Notes: a model not told the origin generated them from the letters alone. Counted from the stretch's first letter, positions 38,953 to 48,300 are shown. The stretch: DNA of 64,000 bases from Comamonadaceae bacterium (GCA_947448885.1 CANFPJ010000004.1:1-64000), one strand, 5' to 3'. Numbers and translations are program-made.

Positions 38953-39774
38953 ATGGTCCACAACCCTTCCAACAGCAAGACCGTCATCATGACCGGTGGC
39001 ACCCGCGGCCTGGGCTGGGAGATGGCCGAGGCCTTGATCGATGCGGGGCACCGAGTGGTCATCACCGGTCAACAACACGGCCCGCATCTGGGCGCTTTGC
39101 AAGCGCAACTGAATCAACGCGCTGGCGCGGCCCATGCGTTGGCTTTACAAGCCGATGTGGGTGAGTGGGCTGACTGCCAGCGGGTGGTTCAGCAAACCCT
39201 GGACACCTTTGGTCGGGTCGATGCGCTGGTGAACAACGCGGGCTTGGGCATGCGGGCCATCCGAGATGATTTTTTGCAAGATCCCCCCCTGTTTTGGCAA
39301 GCGGAACCACAGAGCTTTGCCCAGATCATCCACACCAATGTGGTGGGCCCTTTTTACATGGCGCGGGCTTGTGTACCTTTGATGGTGGCGCAAGGTTTTG
39401 GTCGGGTGGTGAATGTCTCCACCAGCCAGTCGACCATGGTGCGCACAGGCTACAGCCCATATGGTCCCAGCAAAGCCGGGTTGGAAGCCTTGAGCGTGGT
39501 GTGGGCCAAAGATTTGGCAGGCACCGGGGTCACGGTGAATGTGTTGCTGCCCGGCGGTGCCAGTGCCACCGACATGCTTCCGCCCAACACCCCCAAAGAC
39601 AAATTGCTGCCACCCCAACAAATGCGCGCGCCGATTGTTTGGTTGATCTCAGACGCCTCCAGCGCACACACGGGTGAGCGCTACAGCGCCAAAGATTGGC
39701 CCGCAGGTCTGAGCGATGAAGCGGCGTCAGGTCGCGCCCGATCGGCCCACCAAGAAGTGCCACACATCATGTGA
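38953..39774 (+). CDS. short-chain dehydrogenase/reductase
   Basis: A 273-residue classical SDR: TGGTRGLG (residues 14-21) binds NAD(P), NNAG follows, and the catalytic Tyr-x3-Lys is YGPSK with a serine in STSQS upstream. The ATG at 38953 is chosen because GGAG sits about seven bases before it; the open frame begins earlier without a coding signal. It heads a plus-strand run with a Bug receptor, a Rieske oxygenase and an aldo/keto reductase, so oxidation of a diol or alcohol intermediate is likely. The exact substrate is unknown. Confidence 0.85.
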   Translation: MVHNPSNSKTVIMTGGTRGLGWEMAEALIDAGHRVVITGQQHGPHLGALQAQLNQRAGAAHALALQADVGEWADCQRVVQQTLDTFGRVDALVNNAGLGMRAIRDDFLQDPPLFWQAEPQSFAQIIHTNVVGPFYMARACVPLMVAQGFGRVVNVSTSQSTMVRTGYSPYGPSKAGLEALSVVWAKDLAGTGVTVNVLLPGGASATDMLPPNTPKDKLLPPQQMRAPIVWLISDASSAHTGERYSAKDWPAGLSDEAASGRARSAHQEVPHIM

Positions 39775-39913
39775 TGACCATCTGAAAATTGATGAGCGAT
39801 CCAGCCGCACAAAGGCGACAAGCTTGCGGTTTACCCTGTTGAAGAAGGCCTGGGCTTGGGGTAACTTGGCCCATTCACAAATCACCCCTTTTTCAACCCA
39901 AGGACACCCCAGC

Positions 39914-40915
39914 ATGCCCACCTTGAGATGGCCCTTTCGGCAATTGGCGCAGATTTGGCTTGTGCTGATTGGCTTCCTGATCGTCCATCAGGCCAGCGCA
40001 CAAACCACAGCGGATACCAGCAACTACCCCAGCCAACCGGTGAAACTGGTTGTGCCTTATCCGCCTGGCGGTGGCGCTGATTTTTTGGCCCGTTTGATGG
40101 CTGAAAAGGCCCAGACCAAATGGGGGCAGACCGTGATCGTCGAAAACCGCTCAGGTGCGGGTGGCAATGTGGGCACCGAATCTGTCTTTCGTGCCAACCC
40201 CGATGGCTACACCTTGTTGTTCACGGCGCAGCCCCCATTGGTGGCCAATAAAAGTCTGTACGCCAAACTCAATTTTGACCCCGACATCATGACGCCGGTG
40301 TCACTCATGACCACCGGTTACAGCGTGTTGTTGGTGCACCCTAAACTGCCCGTCAACAACGTTGCCGAATTGATCGCCTACGCCAAAGCCAACCCCAACA
40401 AACTCAATTACGCCTCACAAGGCATCGGCAACGCCGCCCACTTGAGTGCCGAACTTTTTTGCTCCATGGCTGGCATCAAAATGACCCACATCCCCTACAA
40501 AGGCACGGGTCCCGCCTTGGCCGATGCCTTGTCGGGCCAGGTCGAGGTCTATTTTGGTGAGCTGGCCACCTCCGGCGTGCATGTGCGGGCGGGCAAGCTC
40601 AAACTACTGGCTGTGGGTGGCGAAAAGCGTTTGCCCGACTACCCGCAAGTGCCCACGTTGTCAGAGACTTTGCCCAAATACCTCGCCACGGTGTGGCAAG
40701 GCATGGTGGGCCCGCCCGGCATGTCCATGGCCATTTCACGCAAGTGGGCAGGCTTGGTCAATGAGGTGCTCAAAAACCCCGATGTGCTGAAAAAATTGCA
40801 AGACATGAGCATGATCCCCGCCGGCGGAAGCCCTGAAGACATGGCGCAATTCATGCGCGAAGACCGCGAACGCTGGAGCGCCGTCATCAAGGCCTCTGGC
40901 GCCAGAGCCGACTGA
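39914..40915 (+). CDS. Bug/TctC-family periplasmic solute receptor
   Basis: A 333-residue receptor with signal peptide (cut near QASA-Q), YPSQPVKLVVPYPPGGGADFLAR, ENRSGAGGNVG and HIPYKGTGPALADAL. The ATG at 39914 follows CAAGGA. The 138-base gap after the SDR gene may hold its own promoter. It lies directly before Rieske oxygenase B (32-base gap). Confidence 0.9.
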   Translation: MPTLRWPFRQLAQIWLVLIGFLIVHQASAQTTADTSNYPSQPVKLVVPYPPGGGADFLARLMAEKAQTKWGQTVIVENRSGAGGNVGTESVFRANPDGYTLLFTAQPPLVANKSLYAKLNFDPDIMTPVSLMTTGYSVLLVHPKLPVNNVAELIAYAKANPNKLNYASQGIGNAAHLSAELFCSMAGIKMTHIPYKGTGPALADALSGQVEVYFGELATSGVHVRAGKLKLLAVGGEKRLPDYPQVPTLSETLPKYLATVWQGMVGPPGMSMAISRKWAGLVNEVLKNPDVLKKLQDMSMIPAGGSPEDMAQFMREDRERWSAVIKASGARAD

Positions 40916-40947
40916 ACCTGAACCACTGACCCCTCAGATCCACCACC

Positions 40948-42234
40948 ATGATCACCGCAGAACAAAACAAAAAACTCACTGGCGTGAGCGCTGGAACCCC
41001 CTTGCACGAGCCCTTATCCCGTTTTTGGTACCCCGTGCTCCACGCGGCCCAATTGAAAGACCGTTGCACCCGAAAAATTCGCTTGCTTGGCGAGGACTTT
41101 GTCATTGCCAGAAATGGGGAGAACTTGCTGGCGATGGAAGAAAAGTGTCCGCACCGCCAATGCTCGCTCATTTTGGCCCGCGTCGAAGACCAAGGCTTGC
41201 GTTGCATCTACCATGGTTGGCTGATGAGCCCGTTGGGCAAGGTGATCGAAGCCCCCAACGAGCGTGAGCAAGGGGGCCGCCAACGCATTCAAATGCGCAC
41301 CGCTGCATTGCGCGAGGCGGGTGGCCTGATTTGGATGAACATCTGCGCCGATGAAGCACAGCGTGCGCCCTTCCCCGACCTGCCCTGGTTCCACCTCCCC
41401 GCCGATCAGGTGGTGGTGGTCGATGCCATCTGCCATTCCAATTGGGTGCAATCCTTGGAAGGGGCGATTGACTCTTCCCATTCATCGCATTTGCATTCAG
41501 ATGAGATCGTCAGCAAAAAAGCCGGGGACGTGAGCACCGCTGTGGGCGCGGGCATGCAACTGCAGTTCACCCGCCCTTCGACCGACAAGCATCCCCGCAT
41601 TCAGGTGCGCAACACCGACTTTGGCTTCATTTACGGCGCCTTGCGCATCCCCACCGTGGACCCCGACAAATGGGTCTACATTCGCGCCTCGGCATTCGCC
41701 TATCCCTCTTATGTGACGTTTCCATCGGCGGATACCTTGGGCGATCTGCAGGTGTTTGTGCCGGTCGATGAAGACCACACCCATTTTTTCTACATCCGCT
41801 TTTCGACCCGTGACCCGCTGAATCAACTCAATTTGCCGGCTTGGTCGGGCATGGAGCCGGGTAAAGATGTGGATGAAAACGGTTTCTTGCGCGCTGCCGC
41901 CCTGCCCCTGTGGGGCCAAGACCGCGATGCCATGGCGCAGGGAAAATCTTTCACCGGGCTCAAAGGCGTGAACTTGCAAGACATCGTGGTGCAAGAGAGC
42001 ATGGGGCCCATCGTCGACCGCACCAAAGAGAACCTGGGCCCGGCCGATTTGGCCATTGTTCACTTTCGCCGCCTGTTGCTGGAGACGGCGGACGGCCAGG
42101 CCGCCGCCCAACCGGGCTTTGCCCCGCAGCTTTCCTACCAAGGCCTGAAGGCCCGAGACGGGTTGTTGCCGATTGACCAAGATTGGACTGCGCTTTACCC
42201 CAAAGACAGCGTTCATTGGCAAGCCACGCCATGA
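40948..42234 (+). CDS. Rieske non-heme iron oxygenase alpha subunit, phthalate-4,5-dioxygenase type (B)
   Basis: A 428-residue oxygenase, clearly diverged from copies A and C. Rieske ligands are Cys67-x-His69 and Cys86-x2-His89; the iron site is EGAIDSSHSSHLH with Asp175, His178 and His183, close to the EGDIDSSH form of phthalate 4,5-dioxygenase. Its stop overlaps the next gene (aldo/keto reductase) as ATGA, so the two are coupled. No reductase is present. Substrate is not deducible, but this copy, not A or C, looks nearest to true phthalate-type enzymes. Confidence 0.9.
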   Translation: MITAEQNKKLTGVSAGTPLHEPLSRFWYPVLHAAQLKDRCTRKIRLLGEDFVIARNGENLLAMEEKCPHRQCSLILARVEDQGLRCIYHGWLMSPLGKVIEAPNEREQGGRQRIQMRTAALREAGGLIWMNICADEAQRAPFPDLPWFHLPADQVVVVDAICHSNWVQSLEGAIDSSHSSHLHSDEIVSKKAGDVSTAVGAGMQLQFTRPSTDKHPRIQVRNTDFGFIYGALRIPTVDPDKWVYIRASAFAYPSYVTFPSADTLGDLQVFVPVDEDHTHFFYIRFSTRDPLNQLNLPAWSGMEPGKDVDENGFLRAAALPLWGQDRDAMAQGKSFTGLKGVNLQDIVVQESMGPIVDRTKENLGPADLAIVHFRRLLLETADGQAAAQPGFAPQLSYQGLKARDGLLPIDQDWTALYPKDSVHWQATP

Positions 42235-43283
42235 GTCCAACCCAGGGCTTGGCCCAGCGCCCCATTGGCAACACAGGTCTGCACGCATCGGTGCTGGGTT
42301 TTGGCACGGGTGACAACGCAGGTTTGATGGTTTTGGGCAGCGTGGCCGACCAGCGTGAAGCCGTCGCCCAAGCCATTGGCGCGGGGGTGAATTATTTCGA
42401 TACCTCGCCCGACTATGGGCGTGGCCGCGCCGAAGAAAACCTGGGCCGCGCCCTCAAGGGGCGGCGCCAGGAAGTGCTGATCACCACCAAGGTGGAGGTC
42501 ATGCCTGCTGACCAACATCGATTGTCCAAAAAAGTTCACGAGTCGCTCAACGATTCATTGCGCCGCTTGGGCACCGACCATGTGGACATATTGATGATCC
42601 ACAACCCACCCTCGCGGCACCACGATTGGCAACGCACCACTTGGGCCCCGTTGGTGGTGGATGACTATTTGCGCCCAGACGGCGCTTTGGCGGGTTTGAG
42701 CGAGGTCATTGCGGCAGGCAAGGTGCGCATCGGTGGCATTGCCTGCGAAGAGGCCCACCCTGAAGCGCTGGCCCCCTTGGTCGGGCATCCAGCGGTGTCC
42801 ATTCTCAACATCTGGCTCAACATGCTCAACCCATCCTCTTTGCTGGACCCCAGCCCGACGCAAGTCAATGGGCCGGCGGACTACCGGGGCATGGCGCGCA
42901 TGGCGGCCGACAACGGTGTGGCCATCGCCGGTTTTCGCGCCCTGGGTGGGGGCGCCTTGATGTCGGCGGCAGCCAACACCCTGACCCGACACCCCATCGC
43001 TGGGGGTGGTTTTACCCGCAATGCCGCGCAATACAAGCGCGAAGTGGAATTGGCCGCCCGCTTGGTGACGCGCTTGGGCATCCAAGGCACCAACGCCATG
43101 GCCGCCTTGGCCTATCGTTTCAACATCACCGACCCGCGCATCACCACCACGGTGGCTGGTTTTTCTGAGTTGTCGCATTTGCACGGTGCCATTGATGGCC
43201 TGCGCAAGGGTGCTTTGTCAGCCGATGAAATGCAAGCCATCATGGCCGCCTGGCACGAATTGTTTGCCCTGGAACCCGCCTGA
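42231..43283 (+). CDS. aldo/keto reductase
   Basis: A 350-residue AKR with the full catalytic tetrad: Asp57 and Tyr62 in YFDTSPDYGRG, Lys87 in ITTKVE and His124 in LMIHNP. It reduces carbonyls or oxidises alcohols with NADPH. The ATG at 42231 overlaps the Rieske B stop by four bases and is preferred over the longer open frame. In this setting it may act on a hydroxylated product or aldehyde of the Rieske step. Confidence 0.85.
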   Translation: MSPTQGLAQRPIGNTGLHASVLGFGTGDNAGLMVLGSVADQREAVAQAIGAGVNYFDTSPDYGRGRAEENLGRALKGRRQEVLITTKVEVMPADQHRLSKKVHESLNDSLRRLGTDHVDILMIHNPPSRHHDWQRTTWAPLVVDDYLRPDGALAGLSEVIAAGKVRIGGIACEEAHPEALAPLVGHPAVSILNIWLNMLNPSSLLDPSPTQVNGPADYRGMARMAADNGVAIAGFRALGGGALMSAAANTLTRHPIAGGGFTRNAAQYKREVELAARLVTRLGIQGTNAMAALAYRFNITDPRITTTVAGFSELSHLHGAIDGLRKGALSADEMQAIMAAWHELFALEPA

Positions 43284-43309
43284 TTTGACTTTCTCAACCA
43301 AACATCACC

Positions 43310-43903
43310 ATGTCACTGCACACCACCATCAGCGGATTTCACCCCGTTCACTCATTCGCCCAGCTCTCCACCCCTGTGATCAGCGACGCGCTGGATGCCC
43401 TGGGCGTGCACGGCCAATGCACCGGTCTTCAGGTCCAAGAAGCCGGCACCTTCAAACCTTTTTGTGGGCGCGCTTTCACGGTGCAATTCATGCCCTGCGG
43501 CACCCCCGATGAACGCACACCCTCGGGTGGTATTGGCGACTACATCGACGATGTTCCCGAGGGTTATGTCATTGCCATCGACAACCGCGAGCGGCTCGAC
43601 TGTTGTGTTTGGGATGAGCACGTCCATCAGCGCGCCCTGGCCCGGGGCGTGGCGGGTGTGGTGATCGATGGCGCTTGCCGCCTGCCCCCCACTGACAAGG
43701 CCCCACTGCCGGTGCTGGCCCGGGGTCGACAAGCCCAGCATGGGGCCAAACGGGTGCGGGTCGAAGCCTTCAACTTGGCGATCGTGATGGGCGGGGTTCG
43801 GGTGGAATGCGATGATTTGATCATTTCAGATCACAACGGCTTGGTGGTCGTCCCGCGTGACTACATCCAATTGGTTTGGAAACACATCCAAGCTGCCCGT
43901 TGA
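43310..43903 (+). CDS. RraA-like protein with altered metal motif (copy 1)
   Basis: A 197-residue member of the RraA/4-hydroxy-4-methyl-2-oxoglutarate aldolase family, with the central VVIDGACR loop and the GDYIDDV segment. Class II aldolases of this family use an Asp-x20-Arg-Asp metal motif; here the positions read Glu103-x20-Arg124-Leu125, so the second metal-linked Asp is lost. It may be a poor aldolase, use another chemistry, or have a non-enzymatic role. It lies 26 bases after the aldo/keto reductase. Confidence 0.82.
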   Translation: MSLHTTISGFHPVHSFAQLSTPVISDALDALGVHGQCTGLQVQEAGTFKPFCGRAFTVQFMPCGTPDERTPSGGIGDYIDDVPEGYVIAIDNRERLDCCVWDEHVHQRALARGVAGVVIDGACRLPPTDKAPLPVLARGRQAQHGAKRVRVEAFNLAIVMGGVRVECDDLIISDHNGLVVVPRDYIQLVWKHIQAAR

Positions 43904-43905
43904 AT

Positions 43906-43929
43906 CTCAGCGCGGCCCCTCGCGCTGAG
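43906..43929. repeat. inverted repeat after RraA-like copy 1
   Basis: CTCAGCGCG and CGCGCTGAG are a perfect 9-bp inverted repeat with a six-base loop, three bases after the stop. The following sequence is not T-rich, so it is an mRNA 3'-end stabiliser or a weak terminator rather than a standard one. Confidence 0.5.
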
Positions 43930-43964
43930 GTTGGATACCGGCCCCATTTTTTCACCGCCTTTTC

Positions 43965-44894
43965 ATGAGCTTTTGGGCCGACATCATCGCCTTGCTGGCC
44001 GCCACTTGTTGGGCCGGTGCCAACACCTGCATCGCGCGGGGGTCTTCTCACCAAGGGGGTGAGAACGGGGCTTTTTTATCCATTTTGCTGACTGCCTTCA
44101 TTGCCGGTGTGGTGTGGGTCATCGGTGGTGGCACCGACGGTCAGGCGCTGAACCTGACCGGCCTGGCTTGGTTTGCTGCAGCGGGGGCATTGACCATTTT
44201 TGTGGGCCGGGTGTTTTTCCATTCCAGTGTGCAATACATGGGCGCCGTGCGCAGCTCTTCGGTCAAACGCTTGGTGCCCTTGTTCTCGGTGTTGCTGGGC
44301 GTGGTTTACCTGGATGAAAGCCTGAGTTGGTCTGCGTTGACCGGCATGGTTTTGATTTTTACTGGCTTTGGTGTGTTGGTGTGGGAGTCCAAGCAAAAAA
44401 CAGCCCCCAAGGGGCCTGATGACGCCGCTCACCAGGGGCCCAGTCGCCAAACCTTGCGCATGGGCATGGTCTATGGCGTGGTCTCGGCCGGCGCCTATGC
44501 CACTGGCAACATGTCGCGCAAGTTTGGCCTCTTGCACATTTCTGAACCCGCGTTCGGTGCGATGTTGGGGGCCTTGGTCGGGGCGATCCTGTTTGTGGCT
44601 TCGGCGGTGTTTTTGCAAAGTTACCGCGAGGCGGTGAAAAACACCTTGAAAAAACCCAATCCTTGGCTGCTCAGCGCCGGGATTTTGGCGTCCGCAGGAC
44701 AACTGCTTTATTTTGTGGCGATTGACTGGAGTTCTTTGTCGCGGGCCACCCTGATCGTTTCGATGGATGTTTTTTTGACCATCTTGGTCGCCTTGGTGTT
44801 TTTTCAAAAGCGCGAGGCGGTCAATCGGTATGCCGTGGTGGCAGCCGCCCTGGGGGTGTTGGGCACCGGCGTGATCATTGGGGGCGCGGCCTGA
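43965..44894 (+). CDS. EamA/DMT-family transporter
   Basis: A 309-residue membrane protein with about ten hydrophobic helices in two repeats; VRSSSVKRLVPLFSVLLGVVYLDE marks the first EamA domain and LIVSMDVFLTILVALVFFQKREAV the second. The central cytoplasmic loop is charged (SKQKTAPKGPDDAAHQG). Last gene of the plus-strand catabolic run; may move the substrate or an intermediate. Convergent with Rieske C. Confidence 0.85.
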   Translation: MSFWADIIALLAATCWAGANTCIARGSSHQGGENGAFLSILLTAFIAGVVWVIGGGTDGQALNLTGLAWFAAAGALTIFVGRVFFHSSVQYMGAVRSSSVKRLVPLFSVLLGVVYLDESLSWSALTGMVLIFTGFGVLVWESKQKTAPKGPDDAAHQGPSRQTLRMGMVYGVVSAGAYATGNMSRKFGLLHISEPAFGAMLGALVGAILFVASAVFLQSYREAVKNTLKKPNPWLLSAGILASAGQLLYFVAIDWSSLSRATLIVSMDVFLTILVALVFFQKREAVNRYAVVAAALGVLGTGVIIGGAA

Positions 44895-44945
44895 TCGGCT
44901 GCGCGCCGTGTCGGGCTTGGGTTGAAAACGGTTGAAACCGGCGCT

Positions 44946-46253
44946 TCACATGCCCGCTTTTTCAGTGCTGCGCGGCAACACGATGCCGTCATAGGGTTTG
45001 GCATCGATGCCCATGGCTTGTGAAAAAGCCTGGCGCACCGCCTCGGGTTGACCGGCTTGAAACGGATAAGTGGCGTACAAGAGTTTCAAACGTGGATTGG
45101 CCATGATTTGTTCCACCGTGTGGGCTTGCAGCAACTCATCACGGTCCATCATGGGCAAAACCACGCGTTGGTTTTGGGCAGGGTCACGCAAGATGCCTTT
45201 GGCTTCCTCGCCCTTGGCGATGCGGGCCATTTCATCAAAAAAGCGCCGTCGAATGGCCACCACACCGCCATCACTGGCACCCAGTGACTCTTGGCTGCGG
45301 TCTGCAACCACACCCTGCCCAACCCAGGCAATGAAATCTTGGTTCATCACGTGGGTGTCGATCCAGCGGCCCTGTGCATCTTTGAGCGGCCCATGCCAGG
45401 TGGGGATGTGGTCTTGCACGTAGGGCTCGTGCCCGGCCGGCACGCGGGTGTATTTCCAAGTGATGCTCAGGGTGTTGTGGTCATCGATGGGCACACGCCA
45501 CTCAAAATGCTCGCCCAAGAAAAACCCATTCGGCCACAGGCACACACGGCCCACCGTCCAAGCCTGGTTGTGCTCGTCGCTGTCTTGTTTGGTGCGGCGA
45601 TAGGTGAAGCCAAATTCAAATTCATCAAAGGCCAATTTCAAATGCGTCGGGCCCAACTTGGTGCTGCCGGTGCGCAGGCGGTTGCCCCAGTTCTCGTGCA
45701 TCCATTCGAAGTGCACGGGGTCGATGGAGTTTTCTTGGCACTGGAACCAATTGCAGGGCACTTCAGAGATGACCACCTGGCTGAAGCCATTGGGCCATGA
45801 AAAGGCTTCCCAATCGGGCAACAACGGTGCCGGTTGCGGCCCCATGTACGTCCACAACATGCCACCCTGGGATTGCACCGGGTAGGACTTGATGCGGATG
45901 CGATCCTTGACGTTGCGCTCGGGGTAAACGGTGTCTTCATAGGGTTGTGCAATGCAGCGCCCGGTTTCATCAAAATTCCAACCGTGGTAGTTGCAGCGCA
46001 GGCCTTTGGCCTCGACCATGCCGTAACTCAGGTCGGCGCGCCGATGGGCGCATTGGCGATCCACCAGGCCATGGGTGCCGCTCAAATCTTTGTACAGCAC
46101 CAAGTCTTCACCCAACAAACGAATGGCTTTGGTGGCTTGGTGGTCAAACTCTGACACGCCGGCGATCGGCATCCAATAGCGGCGCAGCAATTCGCCCATG
46201 GGGGTGCCCGCCCCCACTTGGGTCAGTTGTTGGTTTTGTTCAGGGCTGAGCAT
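44946..46253 (-). CDS. Rieske non-heme iron oxygenase alpha subunit, phthalate-4,5-dioxygenase type (C)
   Basis: A 435-residue near-copy of oxygenase A. Rieske ligands Cys68, His70, Cys87, His90 and the iron site Asp178, His181, His186 sit at identical positions. It is the last gene of the operon that also encodes the LigB-type dioxygenase, LigJ-like hydratase, two RraA-like proteins and RidA. In that setting its likely task is to make the catechol-type ring diol or to O-demethylate a methoxy acid before ring cleavage. The electron-supply reductase is not encoded here. Confidence 0.92.
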   Translation of the reverse strand: MLSPEQNQQLTQVGAGTPMGELLRRYWMPIAGVSEFDHQATKAIRLLGEDLVLYKDLSGTHGLVDRQCAHRRADLSYGMVEAKGLRCNYHGWNFDETGRCIAQPYEDTVYPERNVKDRIRIKSYPVQSQGGMLWTYMGPQPAPLLPDWEAFSWPNGFSQVVISEVPCNWFQCQENSIDPVHFEWMHENWGNRLRTGSTKLGPTHLKLAFDEFEFGFTYRRTKQDSDEHNQAWTVGRVCLWPNGFFLGEHFEWRVPIDDHNTLSITWKYTRVPAGHEPYVQDHIPTWHGPLKDAQGRWIDTHVMNQDFIAWVGQGVVADRSQESLGASDGGVVAIRRRFFDEMARIAKGEEAKGILRDPAQNQRVVLPMMDRDELLQAHTVEQIMANPRLKLLYATYPFQAGQPEAVRQAFSQAMGIDAKPYDGIVLPRSTEKAGM

Positions 46254-46314
46254 GAAGGTTCTCCTGCCATGGGGCCTAAGCCCATGAAAAATTCAGATGT
46301 CCCTGGGCGGTGAA

Positions 46315-47310
46315 TCAAGCCTGCCACACGGCAAAGGCCGCGCCCACCCCGGTTCCAGCGGGTGTGCGCCGCAAGGTGTGATAACTGTGCCAAGTCAACG
46401 GCAGGGCTTTCACGGCACCCGCGGTCACCACCCAATTGAGGATTTCAGACGAGCCAGAATTCAATGCCCCACGCGGCAGATCGCGCAAAGCTTGATGATC
46501 GCCGCTTTGCAAGGCGGTCAGAATGGTTTGATCCAGGGTTTCATCGACGATGAAATGGCTCAATCCTCCCGAGGCCACCACCGCGACCCGCAAGTTTTGT
46601 GGACAGTCGCGCAAGGCCTGTCCCAAGGCCAAACCAAAATCATGGCAACGGCGGGCGCTGGGGACGTTGGGACCATAGTAGGTGTTGAGCAAAACGGGCA
46701 GCACCGGAATGGCTTTGCCCCTGAACAAGCGCTTGATGATGAAGCCATAGGCGTGGCCAAAACCCGCGTTCTCGGGATGGGCCACATGCGAGCAGGCGCC
46801 AATGTCAAAGTCGGCATTGATCAGGCGCTCGATCAAGGCCAAGGCCAATTCGCTGCTGGCCGCCACGGTGTGCAAGTCGTCCATCAAATAGCCACGGCCC
46901 ATTTGTTGAATCCATTCGGGGCTGTCGGGGTGGCCGTATTTGTTGCTGGTGATGAAGCGTTCACCGTGGTAGATGGCGATGGCCGGTTGATTGGCGGATG
47001 TGAACAACTCGCGTTGATCGTCGCCCACGATCACCACCACATCGGGCGCGACTTGCGCCAACACATCACCCAAGTGGTCCAAAGCCTGGTCACAGGCCTT
47101 GGATTTTTGGCTGAAGGTTTCGAAGTTCACTTCATCGGCATAGCGTGGACCGACCTCGGCCAGCAATTGCTCATAGGTGACCAAGCGGCCGTCCGAGTGG
47201 TTCAAGCCGGTATTGGCATAGTCCACTTCGGAACGGCGTTGCCATTGATCGACCGTGAGCGCCAACAGGGGTGTGTGCGACACCCCCATGCCCAAAACGA
47301 TGGATGCCAT
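46315..47310 (-). CDS. LigB-superfamily (class III) extradiol ring-cleavage dioxygenase with a substituted iron ligand
   Basis: A 331-residue protein that aligns along most of its length with LigB, the catalytic subunit of protocatechuate 4,5-dioxygenase. His12 (GVSHTP), His252 (GGLSH) and Glu289 (SGSSEI) match LigB His12, His195 and Glu242. The third iron ligand of LigB, His61 in the NDH motif, is replaced: the segment reads VGDDQRELF with Gln99 at that place. It lies six bases after the LigJ-like gene, supporting meta-cleavage that leads to an oxalomesaconate-type product. No separate LigA-like small subunit is present. The fold is well supported; activity needs proof. Confidence 0.8.
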   Translation of the reverse strand: MASIVLGMGVSHTPLLALTVDQWQRRSEVDYANTGLNHSDGRLVTYEQLLAEVGPRYADEVNFETFSQKSKACDQALDHLGDVLAQVAPDVVVIVGDDQRELFTSANQPAIAIYHGERFITSNKYGHPDSPEWIQQMGRGYLMDDLHTVAASSELALALIERLINADFDIGACSHVAHPENAGFGHAYGFIIKRLFRGKAIPVLPVLLNTYYGPNVPSARRCHDFGLALGQALRDCPQNLRVAVVASGGLSHFIVDETLDQTILTALQSGDHQALRDLPRGALNSGSSEILNWVVTAGAVKALPLTWHSYHTLRRTPAGTGVGAAFAVWQA

Positions 47311-47316
47311 GGCGGG

Positions 47317-48300
47317 TCAGAACTTGAAACGGCTGTACAAGCGGGTGCAGTTGCACTCAAACACATTGCGCTTGTCTTGTTCGGTCAAGAAATCAATGCT
47401 TTCGATCACCGGTTTGAGGTCATCAAAGTCCAAACCGGTGGTCGGGTCCACAGCACTGCCGGTGCCTGGCTTTTCAGTGGCGAACAACACCCGATCGGGG
47501 CCCACCACTTTGAACAGCAACTCCAGCGCATGCTTGTCGTAGGTGGTGGTGTCAAAGTGCAAACGCTTGAGTTGGTCGTCGAAATACTCGCCGCCATTGC
47601 GCACCGTCCACGCCCGAAAACGCCCCATTTGATAGGGGATCGCACCGCCACCATGGGGCACGATGAGCTTGAGCTTGGGGAACTTTTTGAACACTGGCGA
47701 ATTCAAAATCGAGTGAATGGCAATGCTTTCCTCATTGATGAACTTCAGGGTATAGCTTTCGCGCGCCTGGCAACTGCCGGCCGAGTGAATCAAGGCGGGG
47801 ATGTCGAGTTCGCACAGCTTGTCATACAAGGGGTACCAAAACTCATCGCCCAATCCCGGCGGGGGCAAGGTGTCTCCCTCGGTGGGGTCGGGGTTGAGCA
47901 AGCAGCCGATGAAGCCCTGCTCTTTGACACGAAACTCCAATTCGTCAAAACAATTGACGGGGCTGGTGTCGCGGTATTGCGGCAAGCCAGCGACCGCGCG
48001 AAAACGCGTGGGGAACATGGTGACCGTGCGAAAGACCAAATCGTTCATGTGCTGGGTCCACAGCGCGGTGACCCGGGCTGGTTTGACCGAGTGCATTTGC
48101 ATGTACGGGCGCGGCGACAAAAACTGGATGTCGGTGCCCACCCGGTCCATCAAATCAATGATGGTCTGACCGGCAACGCGCACCGCGTCATCGGTGAGCT
48201 TGGGCGGAAACGATGGGTTGGAGCGGCTGGCCACCAACTCGGCCATGAATTTGTAGCTCTCGGGCGGCACCACGACGTGGGCATGTGAATCGATGATCAA
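47317..48300 (-). CDS. LigJ-like 4-oxalomesaconate hydratase (amidohydrolase superfamily)
   Basis: A 327-residue zinc enzyme resembling LigJ, which hydrates 4-oxalomesaconate to 4-carboxy-4-hydroxy-2-oxoadipate. His6-x-His8 (IIDSHAH), His172 (IHSAGSC), His216 (VPHGGG) and Glu276 (ATEKPG) match the LigJ metal and catalytic residues as I recall them, as do GFIGCLLNPDP and DPTTGLDFDD. The best start is TTG at 48300: AGGAGA lies just upstream and the protein then begins as LigJ does; the ATG at 48360 adds an unrelated proline/arginine-rich stretch. An ACMSD-like decarboxylase role is the alternative, but LigJ fits better. Confidence 0.85.
   Translation of the reverse strand: MIIDSHAHVVVPPESYKFMAELVASRSNPSFPPKLTDDAVRVAGQTIIDLMDRVGTDIQFLSPRPYMQMHSVKPARVTALWTQHMNDLVFRTVTMFPTRFRAVAGLPQYRDTSPVNCFDELEFRVKEQGFIGCLLNPDPTEGDTLPPPGLGDEFWYPLYDKLCELDIPALIHSAGSCQARESYTLKFINEESIAIHSILNSPVFKKFPKLKLIVPHGGGAIPYQMGRFRAWTVRNGGEYFDDQLKRLHFDTTTYDKHALELLFKVVGPDRVLFATEKPGTGSAVDPTTGLDFDDLKPVIESIDFLTEQDKRNVFECNCTRLYSRFKF

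Noticed and set aside
46297-48288. Very long open frame (663 codons) antisense to the dioxygenase and hydratase genes
   Set aside because: It is a shadow of two well-supported minus-strand genes in GC-rich DNA; its translation is Gly/Val/His/Gln-rich with no family motif.
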